Part shown: positions 1 through 5,762 of the stretch, one piece after another
How the letters are laid out: each line of letters opens with the position of its first letter
Numbering within the stretch: the first letter of the stretch is position 1
From: DASXRU01 sp039933315
GTDB taxonomy: Bacteria > Acidobacteriota > Blastocatellia > Pyrinomonadales > Pyrinomonadaceae
Reading direction: 5' to 3'
NCBI GenBank assembly: GCA_039933315.1
Contig: JBDTOI010000198.1
Coordinates: forward strand, 1 to 7,499
DNA length: 7,499 bases
Position numbers and translations under genes: made by a program
Notes under the pieces: generated by a model
The model's input: the letters and a program-made list of their open reading frames with translations, nothing else
What the model was told of the DNA's origin: nothing
Databases searched by the model: none

Positions 1-89
1 CCTCTACTTCGGCAGCATTGGCGAATCAGCTATTGGTCGGCTGTCTCTAAGCGCGGCGCGCTGACCTTCACCGCTTCTAACCGGGGCAG

Positions 90-198
90 TTATTTGTGTT
101 CGTTCCTGTAGTTAGTGTGTTTTCGTGGATCGCGCGGCTCCGAAGGCCCGGCACACGATCCACGAAACCACACTAACTGCACTAACCGACACGAATAA
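90..198. repeat. Large imperfect inverted repeat (hairpin, 109 bp)
   Basis: The inner arms 111-132 and 156-177 are complementary at 21 of 22 positions, around a 23-base GC-rich centre. Outside them, 90-104 and 184-198 pair at 12 of 15 positions, with a short unpaired stretch between the two stems. The whole element is therefore one long two-part hairpin. It has no ORF and no T tract, so a simple terminator is unlikely. A REP- or MITE-like intergenic palindrome is the most natural reading, but there is no second copy in the window to confirm that it is dispersed. Confidence 0.75.
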
Positions 199-224
199 GA
201 GTTCTGGTGCAACGCCTAAAGCTG

Positions 225-484
225 GGCTTTGCCTCAAAGGTCATCGGCTTGCGAGATATCGGCTTCGCCGCCGGATGTGAGGCGGTGGCTACGCCGCGCC
301 GTAGCCGAGTTCTTATTGATTTGGGCTACGCCCTTGGGGCGGCCTTTGGCCCCGAATTAAGGGCAAAGCCCAAACCAGGGGCATAGCCCGGACCTATCTG
401 GCCTCTGTCGGCGGGGCGAAGCCACCGCCTCACATCCGGCGGCGAAGCCGAACCTGGCATTGCCCACGACTTTGAGGCAAAGCC
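225..484. repeat. Fold-back element of nested palindromes
   Basis: The arms at about 225-300 and 410-484 are inverted copies. A 30-bp core (261-290 against 420-449) is perfect, an outer 15-bp block (225-239 against 470-484) is perfect, and the ~20 bases between them are diverged. The inner extension 291-300 against 410-419 matches at 8 of 10. The 109-base centre holds further palindromes: 321-335 against 359-373 (13 of 15), and 336-353 with GGGGC/GCCCC ends around GGCC-TTT-GGCC. Many units have the form GGC-NNN-GCC (for example 261-269, 287-295, 415-423, 441-449, 476-484). No protein is supported in any frame. It may be a non-autonomous repetitive element. Confidence 0.8.
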
Positions 485-496
485 TGAGGGCTGGCT

Positions 497-545
497 TTGC
501 ACAGAAAGGGCAAGTTGCACGAAAAGGAGTGAGGTTGCACAAAAA
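497..545 (+). repeat. Three spaced TTGCAC direct repeats
   Basis: TTGCAC occurs at 497-502, 515-520 and 535-540, with start-to-start distances of 18 and 20 bases. Each copy is followed by an A-rich stretch (AGAAA, GAAAA, AAAAA). The last two copies are interleaved with a GGAGT/ACTCC inverted pair (526-530 and 545-549). The spacing is close to two helical turns, which resembles a binding-site array, but no adjacent gene is obviously controlled. It may equally be the internal repetition of the repetitive element on its left. Confidence 0.4.
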
Positions 546-719
546 CTCCGTGGCAGCTTGGATGCAAAGTAAAAAGGCCACCACGAGCCCATCCCGCGGT
601 GACCATTATTTTGCTCAAATAAATTTGAGGTCAGAGTCGAACTACACGCTACCAGACTTCGCACCTCTTAGCAAGCATGAAACAGTGGGTTTTTTGTTAC
701 GCTTTTGTTGCTTAGGCTC

Positions 720-3158
720 CTATCTGAACCTGATAGCCTTTGAAGTCGCTATACCGACTTCCCTGAGTACTGAGCGACGAATTTGCACGTTTGTTGCCAA
801 ATATTCGCTATCGTCTCCTAGAAGCTCTATGAATCTTGATTCTAACATTTGAAGGTAATTCAAGAACACCTCCATTCTTTGCTTCCTTGACACCATCTGA
901 GCAGGTACACCACGTTGTCGTTCCACTTCGTCGGTCAGACTTCGCAGTTCTTGCCACACGTTCTCGTCTTCAATAGCGGTATCATAGAGACATTCTTCCA
1001 CATAGACGAATCTCTTGATAAGAAACCTAGCGAGGTATCCACCTCTTCTCGTAATCGCGATTGTCGAGTTGTCCAGGATATCTTCCGCAGCGATATTCCT
1101 TACAAGTCCGTTCTGGTACAAATAGTTCAGTATTTCTAAAATCTGCGCCTCCGAAGCGCCCGCCTTGGAAAACAGATCAATGCACGCGCGGACAGGTACC
1201 TCAACCTCATTTTGATCCCGAGCGTTTAGCATCAGGAATCGTACAATGAACAACCTGAGAAGGCGAAGACTTTTAGCACCTAACCGAGAATCGAACAGGT
1301 TCAAGCACTCCGCGCGCTCCTCCCTAAAATACTTCCATTGTCCTAGCATGGTTCCTTTGAATACTTCATGGAACGGGAACTGATAGCCGTAATCGCCCTT
1401 TAGGTAGTTACCGACTGCTTTGTCTGCCTGGATATGTCCAGACGTAAGAAAATTCGTTACAAGAGTCAATCCTTTTCGAATGTTCTCATCGGCAAACGCA
1501 TCAATGAAATCACCTGACTCACCTGTCAAGACGCTCTTTTGAACGATATCGAAGAATACACTCAAATCCGGGACGTTAAGGCGGGCACCGCTGCTGAGTT
1601 CAATGTTTGCCTGCTTACCTTCGAGGATTCGTTTGGACAAGGATAATCTCTTAGAGAGGACGGCATCGAAAGGAGGCGGATCAAGCCAGAATTTCCGCAA
1701 GTCAAAGGCATCAAAAGCGGAGCTATTTCGATGCCTTACATAAGTCTTGTCGCGAATACAAACAATTACGTTCAGCTGAATTCTCTTGGAAAGAGCGAGA
1801 CCCTCTGAGAACACGGTGGTTTCAAGTTGATCGTCTTCATACAGGTCAATATTGTCGAGGACAACAACACACATGTTCTGGCCAGTGATGTACTTGAAGA
1901 CTTTATCCACATAGGGTTCAATCTGCTGATATTCCTTTCCAATATATTCGGCGACCACCGTATTGAACTGCTCGGTCTTACTGGCGATAAGAGCGTAAGG
2001 GCCTCGGGCCAGACCAGCTATTTCTTCTCTATAGGCGGGTTCAACAACATCTCTGAAATCAGTTGGGAGATTCGGGTGCCGATGGATCAGGTACTGTTTG
2101 AGATTCTCATATAAGAACTCCCTTGGGTTACCGCCTCGGCCCATTTTCTCGAAATCTATATAGATCCAGTGGACTCTCTCCTCGGCAAGGAGTCCTTTAC
2201 CCGAAACCAACTCGAAGTGCTTAAGGTATGTAGACTTTCCCGATCCAACGGAACCAATAATCAACGTTACTGGCGGCGCAAATCGCGAATCGCTGTTCTT
2301 TACTAGAGTTTCAAGGTGTCCGCGAGCCTGAGCTTTTCTTATTCGCCTTGCGGGCTTAACGCTCGCAGGTTTAGGGTCCACCAAATATACCCCGAGCATG
2401 CTATCGAACTTTGTTCTCGCCTCTGTCTTTACAAAACACCACTCCAAATCACTTGCGTTCTGCAAAAGCGCGTCGGCATAGAAGGCGTTATTCAAAGCTG
2501 GGGCGATGTGATCGGCGATATTGTTTCGGTCGACCCTAGCGGCGGAATCCAAGACTTCATACAAGAGTCTATTCTCATGCCTCGGGGGTTTGATCCACCG
2601 TATATTTTCAAGGCTGCCGCTTTCTACCCTTGAGCAACTGAACAGATCAAAAAGTCGTTCGCCATCATTACCGGACCCAAACGGAAAAAAGAGTCCAGCG
2701 TAGGCTTCATCATCATCCTCTTCCAACGAGAAATAGCACCAGCAGAGTCCGTTAGTGACGATAGCTATGACCGCCCCCTTGGAGGATGCATAGCGCCGAG
2801 CTTGAACAACGGCCTCATAGATTGCCCCGCTCCCCAAAACGGACCCTGAGAGCTTTAGCAATTTTTTTCGTGTCGGGGACGGAAAGGTTGCTCCTATTTT
2901 CTTCGCCTCAATTACGATTGAATGGTCACCGGATCTCAAGATGTAATCCACGAAGCCCTTCGTCTCACCCTCATCACGCTCCTCGACCGTAATTTGGCCG
3001 TGTGACCATCCGAGAACTTCTTTAATCAGACGATCAATGACATCGAATCGAGTTTGCGCCTCTGATGCGTTACTCAAATCCTTATCGGTTACAAATGTCT
3101 TAACGCGATCAAAAGGCTCCGACGCTTCGCCCCAATCAGCAGCAGCCCCAGTAGTCAT
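720..3158 (-). CDS. HsdR-type nuclease fused to STAND-like NTPase; candidate defence protein
   Basis: This 812-residue protein starts at ATG 3158. Residues ~20-150 look like the N-terminal nuclease domain of type I restriction R subunits: D71, E84-A-K86 (the D...ExK core), then Q119-xxx-Y123 and a TNG at 135-137. A basic linker follows. A P-loop NTPase comes next: Walker A GSVGSGKST at 302-310 (K308), Walker B ending L-D435-N-I-D438, and a sensor-like IVCIRDK around R469. Residues ~627-714 resemble a winged helix, and the last ~80 are predicted helical. No DEAD-type helicase motifs are visible, so it is not HsdR, and no hsdM or hsdS lies nearby. The architecture (nuclease effector plus STAND/AAA switch) suggests nucleotide-controlled DNA cleavage in anti-phage defence; that role is inferred. 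The C-terminus is too short for the repeat array of Avs proteins. GC in two sampled 60-base lines is 24/60 and 29/60, against 36/60 in a panB line. It is preceded by an IS remnant. Confidence 0.85.
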   Translation of the reverse strand: MTTGAAADWGEASEPFDRVKTFVTDKDLSNASEAQTRFDVIDRLIKEVLGWSHGQITVEERDEGETKGFVDYILRSGDHSIVIEAKKIGATFPSPTRKKLLKLSGSVLGSGAIYEAVVQARRYASSKGAVIAIVTNGLCWCYFSLEEDDDEAYAGLFFPFGSGNDGERLFDLFSCSRVESGSLENIRWIKPPRHENRLLYEVLDSAARVDRNNIADHIAPALNNAFYADALLQNASDLEWCFVKTEARTKFDSMLGVYLVDPKPASVKPARRIRKAQARGHLETLVKNSDSRFAPPVTLIIGSVGSGKSTYLKHFELVSGKGLLAEERVHWIYIDFEKMGRGGNPREFLYENLKQYLIHRHPNLPTDFRDVVEPAYREEIAGLARGPYALIASKTEQFNTVVAEYIGKEYQQIEPYVDKVFKYITGQNMCVVVLDNIDLYEDDQLETTVFSEGLALSKRIQLNVIVCIRDKTYVRHRNSSAFDAFDLRKFWLDPPPFDAVLSKRLSLSKRILEGKQANIELSSGARLNVPDLSVFFDIVQKSVLTGESGDFIDAFADENIRKGLTLVTNFLTSGHIQADKAVGNYLKGDYGYQFPFHEVFKGTMLGQWKYFREERAECLNLFDSRLGAKSLRLLRLFIVRFLMLNARDQNEVEVPVRACIDLFSKAGASEAQILEILNYLYQNGLVRNIAAEDILDNSTIAITRRGGYLARFLIKRFVYVEECLYDTAIEDENVWQELRSLTDEVERQRGVPAQMVSRKQRMEVFLNYLQMLESRFIELLGDDSEYLATNVQIRRSVLREVGIATSKAIRFR

Positions 3159-3172
3159 TTCGGTTCTCCGAA
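3159..3172 (-). promoter_or_regulatory. Ribosome binding site inside a short hairpin; decides the start
   Basis: On the minus strand, GGAG sits seven bases before the ATG at 3158, which supports that codon over the in-frame TTG at 3221. The same bases form a 5-bp stem, TTCGG-AGAA-CCGAA, ending directly at the start codon, so the Shine-Dalgarno sequence lies partly in the stem and partly in the loop. The hairpin could dampen translation. The stem is short, and an effect is only inferred. Confidence 0.55.
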
Positions 3173-3204
3173 CGCCTTTACCAAAAAGATGTTCTTTCGC
3201 TGAG

Positions 3205-3234
3205 ACTATATGCAAACGCAATTCAATTACACAA
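3205..3234 (-). promoter_or_regulatory. Putative promoter of the nuclease-NTPase gene
   Basis: Read on the minus strand, TTGTGT (3229-3234) and TATAGT (3205-3210) are separated by 18 bases. The -10 box matches the consensus at five of six positions and the -35 at three of six. Transcription would begin near 3198, giving a leader of about 40 bases before the ATG at 3158. The alternative TTG start at 3221 would lie inside this promoter. The site falls between the transposase stop and the gene. Confidence 0.4.
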
Positions 3235-3266
3235 GCTTTTAGAAACCAGGGTTCGTCAGGTGCCGC

Positions 3267-3728
3267 CTATGGCAACAGATATGTGCGAAACCGATCTACT
3301 GACAGGTACTCCCACACTGCCTCCGCCCAGAACTCCGGCTCGACGTTCAATTCAAACATGCTCTGGAACGCAACAGATGTTGTGACAGAGAATTTGCAAA
3401 GCACTTCGTTCGTCTCCGCCGACCAGGTTTTGCTTCTGACTTGCTCGCCGAACTTTGCTTTGATCATCGCAAAGGTGGTTTCCACGTTGCTCCGCTTGTG
3501 ATAGTGGCGCATAAATTCCTCTTGCTTGTAGCAATATATGTGATACATGCGTCGCCACAGCCGGACTCTTATGTTCGCCTTCGCGTTGGACTTGAAAGCG
3601 ATGTAGGGCATCGCAGCTTTGGCAAGGACGAGCTGCGTGTTCTTGTAAGAGCTATACGCTTTGTCAGCGCACACGCTGTCCATTAGGGCTGTAGGGCTGT
3701 AGGGCTGGATACTAAGTTGCCACTGCAT
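3267..3728 (-). pseudogene. IS4/IS5-superfamily transposase, C-terminal remnant
   Basis: The open frame encodes 153 residues. From about residue 16 it matches the C-terminal half of a DDE transposase of the DDE_Tnp_1 type: a second-Asp region ADKAY (D22), and the Y(2)R(3)E signature YHKRSNVE (Y76, R79, E83), followed by TFAMIKAKFG and VRSK. The first catalytic Asp and the whole N-terminal half are absent. Residues 1-15 come from a tandem repeat rather than the transposase, and an in-frame stop lies at 3735-3737. Residues ~113-120 look shifted relative to a neighbouring frame that reads ILCHNIC, a conserved segment in this family, which suggests paired frameshifts. The product would be catalytically dead. 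No terminal inverted repeats could be defined. The remnant lies 108 bases upstream of the nuclease-NTPase start, on the same strand. Confidence 0.85.
3684..3707. repeat. Three perfect tandem copies of TAGGGCTG
   Basis: TAGGGCTG is repeated at 3684-3691, 3692-3699 and 3700-3707 without mismatch. It starts exactly where similarity to the transposase ends (the ATG at 3681-3683 on the minus strand), so it marks the truncation point. Polymerase slippage at a deletion junction is a likely origin. Confidence 0.85.
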
Positions 3729-4058
3729 ACCTGCTTACCACCTCTTTCGATCCAGTCTGATTCGATGTTTTTGCCGCTATTTGCAGGGCAATTGTGACAA
3801 ACACTTCCTCCCCAGGCACCTGATTACCCTCCGACGCGATACCTGGTATCCACCGGTCAAACTAGACCAGCAAATCTACTGGGAACGATAACTCTTTGGT
3901 CTGCGGGATTTACGGCTCTTAACAATATCAACCAAACAGTGGCACGGGTATTGAGATAGCAAACAGCAGATATTTATTAGAAATGGCCTGTTTCGAGACC
4001 ACCCTCCGCGTCTCGGATGGCTTCACTGGACCGGCTCTCAGGATTGTGGTTCGACCCC

Positions 4059-4100
4059 CTGACGGTTTTGTTCGACCTGGAGGGCGAAAATGCCCGTCAG
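4059..4100 (+). promoter_or_regulatory. Leader stem-loop before the PKS-like gene
   Basis: CTGACGG (4059-4065) pairs perfectly with CCGTCAG (4094-4100). Inside it, TTTT (4066-4069) can pair with AAAA (4087-4090), leaving a three-base bulge. A ten-base gap separates the stem from the GGGAG at 4111-4115, so the hairpin would be in the 5' leader without covering the ribosome binding site. It could be a regulatory or stabilising leader structure. It fits no known riboswitch that I recognise. Confidence 0.35.
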
Positions 4101-4110
4101 ACTCACAAGT

Positions 4111-4115
4111 GGGAG
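4111..4115 (+). promoter_or_regulatory. Shine-Dalgarno site fixing the PKS-like start
   Basis: GGGAG lies five bases before the ATG at 4121. It is the only good ribosome binding site near the 5' end of this frame, and it supports a 377-residue product over the 423-residue one from 4121's upstream ATG at 3983. Confidence 0.7.
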
Positions 4116-4120
4116 ATAAC

Positions 4121-5254
4121 ATGATTAACCTTCTTTCAGCAGCTAAAGCAACACCGCCTCACCAGTTCAGCACCACCGAACTGGTGGCCTCGATGATGCA
4201 CAAACTTTCCCCGGAATTGATCAACTCCATATGCAGCCTGGGAGTCGACCAGCGGTACTCCGTCATGGACAACTATCCGGAGTTCCTTTCCGGCGCACCG
4301 ATGAAGTCCACCAGCTCGACCACCAAGCTGGGCGTTGAGGCGACGAAGAAGTGCATTGAAGAGTGGGGTGGCGACCCGGCAAAAATCGGCTTGCTGGTGG
4401 CCGGCACCAACACCCCTGACCAAATGCTTCCCTGCCTCGCTTCGGAAGTAATGGGTCGAACGCATGGCCTTCTCTCCCGCTCGCTTCGCACGGTCAGTAT
4501 GCAGGCGCAGGGATGTTCCGTGCTCTTGAAATCAATCGAAGTTGCGCAATGGTACCTGGCAGCGAATCCGGGGCAACTGGCGATGGTGCTCATGTCGGAA
4601 GCGCATACTCCCTATGTCGCGCCGCTCGTGCGCGATGATTATTATGGCTTTCGCGAACTGATCCGTCAGCGTAAGGAGGAGAAGCTAAATGGAGATGAGT
4701 TTGAAGAACAGCGGATGGATACCACCCTCGTCATTCAGTCCATGCTATTCGGTGACGGAGCGGTAGCGTTGTTGGTCGGCACGGAAGAAGGAAAGCCGGC
4801 CTTCGGTCCCATCTCTCATCTGACTAACGATGAGGTTGATGACGTGAATCTGCTGACCATGGTGGCGACCAGCACGCACCCATCATTGGTCGGCAAGCCG
4901 CAGTATTTCATGCGGCCCAACGTGCCGAATCGTGGCGCGCACTACGCGGTTACCACGGTGAACAATGTGCTGGCTGACCCCAACTCGCCGGTGTCCAACC
5001 TGAGCCAGGTAGATGATTGCCTGATTCATACCGGGAGCAAAAAGATTCTCGATGGCGTCTGCTCGCAGCTGCACCTGGAGAAGGATTCCTCCAAGGTGCA
5101 TGGCTCATACGAAGTGCTCCGGAACTACGGCAACCTTTCCGCCGCTTCCACCGGCTTCATGCTGGCGGAAAAAGGTGAGTGGACCGGACCGACCATGGTA
5201 GTTGGTTTCGGCGTAGGCTTTACCGCCAGCGCCGGCGTCATGAGCTTGAACTAG
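4121..5254 (+). CDS. Type III polyketide synthase-like (chalcone/stilbene synthase-fold) enzyme
   Basis: This 377-residue cytosolic thiolase-fold condensing enzyme keeps all three catalytic residues of the chalcone synthase family. Cys132 in QGCSVLL would carry the acyl thioester. His303 in IHTGSKKILD and Asn338 in NYGNLSAAST would drive decarboxylative condensation. FGDGA (210-214) and GFGVGFT near the C-terminus also match. FabH proteins have a HQAN-type histidine motif instead, so a plain KAS III is less likely. The usual HPGG is HTGS here. About 27 extra, highly charged residues lie near 170-200 between the Cys and FGDGA compared with plant chalcone synthase. The likely reaction joins an acyl-CoA starter to malonyl-CoA units; starter and product cannot be told from sequence. 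The usual length of the family is 350-400. No cyclase, methyltransferase or oxidase accompanies it. A stem-loop follows the stop. Confidence 0.8.
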   Translation: MINLLSAAKATPPHQFSTTELVASMMHKLSPELINSICSLGVDQRYSVMDNYPEFLSGAPMKSTSSTTKLGVEATKKCIEEWGGDPAKIGLLVAGTNTPDQMLPCLASEVMGRTHGLLSRSLRTVSMQAQGCSVLLKSIEVAQWYLAANPGQLAMVLMSEAHTPYVAPLVRDDYYGFRELIRQRKEEKLNGDEFEEQRMDTTLVIQSMLFGDGAVALLVGTEEGKPAFGPISHLTNDEVDDVNLLTMVATSTHPSLVGKPQYFMRPNVPNRGAHYAVTTVNNVLADPNSPVSNLSQVDDCLIHTGSKKILDGVCSQLHLEKDSSKVHGSYEVLRNYGNLSAASTGFMLAEKGEWTGPTMVVGFGVGFTASAGVMSLN

Positions 5255-5279
5255 GCAGTCGCCGCCTCGCAACGAGATT

Positions 5280-5328
5280 ACGGGCCTTCCCGACCCTGGA
5301 ACGCGTTAGCGTTAGAGGGAAGGCCCGT
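5280..5328 (+). terminator. Stem-loop after the PKS-like gene, possible terminator
   Basis: A 12-bp perfect stem (5280-5291 with 5317-5328, starting ACGGGCC and ending GGCCCGT) encloses a 25-base loop. The loop itself contains a 5-bp palindrome, AACGC-GTTA-GCGTT (5300-5313). It begins 26 bases after the stop codon, where a terminator would be expected. No T run follows, so termination would be atypical or the structure may instead protect the transcript end. Confidence 0.45.
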
Positions 5329-5357
5329 GACACGTACCGGGTAGTAAAAGGAAAGTC

Positions 5358-5570
5358 ATGAATTCGCGCATAGCCAAAACCGACCCCCGATCCTCTAAGC
5401 GTAGCCGCGAACGGTCGCTCTCTGATGGCGCCCCGCCGATAATCATTTACATAGGCGACCGCAAGGCTTTCAAAGATCCGGTCTGGTTGATTCGCACACT
5501 TACCCAGCCAGTCCGCCGCCGGCTATCGCGACTGAACCAGCTCGTCCCGGCGATAGACCCTGCCGGCTAA
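5358..5570 (+). CDS. Small basic protein of unknown function
   Basis: A 70-codon frame starts at ATG 5358 with AGGA (5349-5352) five bases upstream, a good ribosome binding site. The product is rich in Arg and Lys in its first 20 residues. It then has a short hydrophobic patch (PPIIIYIGD, ~26-34) and a second Arg cluster (VRRRLSR) near 52-58. There is no signal peptide, no full membrane segment and no family I recognise. Codon third positions are mostly G or C, as in the neighbours, which argues mildly for a real gene. It lies in the gap between the PKS-like gene's stem-loop and the panB promoter, so it is probably its own unit. It could be a chance frame. Confidence 0.4.
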   Translation: MNSRIAKTDPRSSKRSRERSLSDGAPPIIIYIGDRKAFKDPVWLIRTLTQPVRRRLSRLNQLVPAIDPAG

Positions 5571-5632
5571 GCAACGCCTGCTTCCCTTGCCCTCTTTACA
5601 TTCCCCCAACGCAGCATCTCCGGCTAAATCGG

Positions 5633-5662
5633 TTGCGACTCGCCAATGTGCTCGCCTATAAT
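5633..5662 (+). promoter_or_regulatory. Putative panB promoter
   Basis: TTGCGA (5633-5638) and a perfect TATAAT (5657-5662) are separated by 18 bases. The -35 matches the consensus at four of six positions. Transcription would start near 5669, giving a leader of about 94 bases before panB. The location suggests that panB, and perhaps panC, are transcribed independently of the upstream genes. Confidence 0.5.
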
Positions 5663-5762
5663 TGCGCCAGCTTCTCCTTAATCTATGAAACTGACGAAAG
5701 CGCGAATACAGCGCGGGCACGCCTGAGTAGTTTTCTGACCCCGACGATCAAGAGAGCAATCT

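Larger units (their letters stand above)
1..719. other. Gene-free, repeat-rich left flank
   Basis: I find no supportable gene here. The first ~110 bases have short open stretches in all three forward frames that could be the tail of a gene starting outside the window (stops near 48, 62 and 109), but none has a recognisable motif. The rest is dominated by the inverted repeats and short direct repeats listed separately. A further small perfect hairpin, CTCAAA-TAAA-TTTGAG, lies at 614-629. There is no obvious intrinsic terminator with a T run for the minus-strand gene that ends at 720. The segment behaves like an accumulation of intergenic repetitive elements. Confidence 0.6.
3729..4120. other. 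Gene-free spacer between transposase remnant and PKS-like gene
   Basis: No gene is supported. The stretch contains a perfect 13-bp palindrome GATACC-T-GGTATC (3838-3850) and a GGTC/GACC pair just after it. A 6-bp stem CGAGAC/GTCTCG lies at 3994-3999 and 4010-4015, and there is a leader stem-loop next to the ribosome binding site. An in-frame ATG at 3983 could extend the downstream gene by 46 codons, but it has no Shine-Dalgarno sequence, and the added residues resemble nothing in the enzyme family. A weak promoter-like pair, TTGAGA (3951-3956) and TATTAG (3975-3980) with an 18-base gap, is possible but unconvincing. Confidence 0.5.

Noticed and set aside
1..111. Possible tail of a gene entering from the left edge
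   Set aside because: Short open frames exist in all three forward frames, but none has a motif or any basis for preferring it.
497..545. CRISPR-like array
   Set aside because: The repeated unit is only six bases plus an A-rich tail, with three copies. No true repeat-spacer structure and no cas genes are present.
460..852. 130-codon plus-strand frame
   Set aside because: It starts inside the fold-back repeat, has no recognisable motif, and its 3' third is antisense to the nuclease-NTPase gene. It is probably repeat-derived.
720..3158. Type I restriction R subunit (HsdR)
   Set aside because: Only the nuclease domain matches. The helicase motor motifs are missing, a STAND/AAA-like NTPase replaces them, and no hsdM or hsdS is nearby.
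3159..3221. TTG-initiated 21-residue extension of the nuclease-NTPase
   Set aside because: The start overlaps a promoter-like sequence and lacks the Shine-Dalgarno site that ATG 3158 has.
3037..3501. 154-codon plus-strand frame across the nuclease 5' end and transposase remnant
   Set aside because: It is antisense to two better-supported minus-strand features and has no family resemblance.
3983..4120. 46-codon N-terminal extension of the PKS-like protein
   Set aside because: No ribosome binding site is present, the residues are unlike the family, and GGGAG before 4121 gives a family-typical length.
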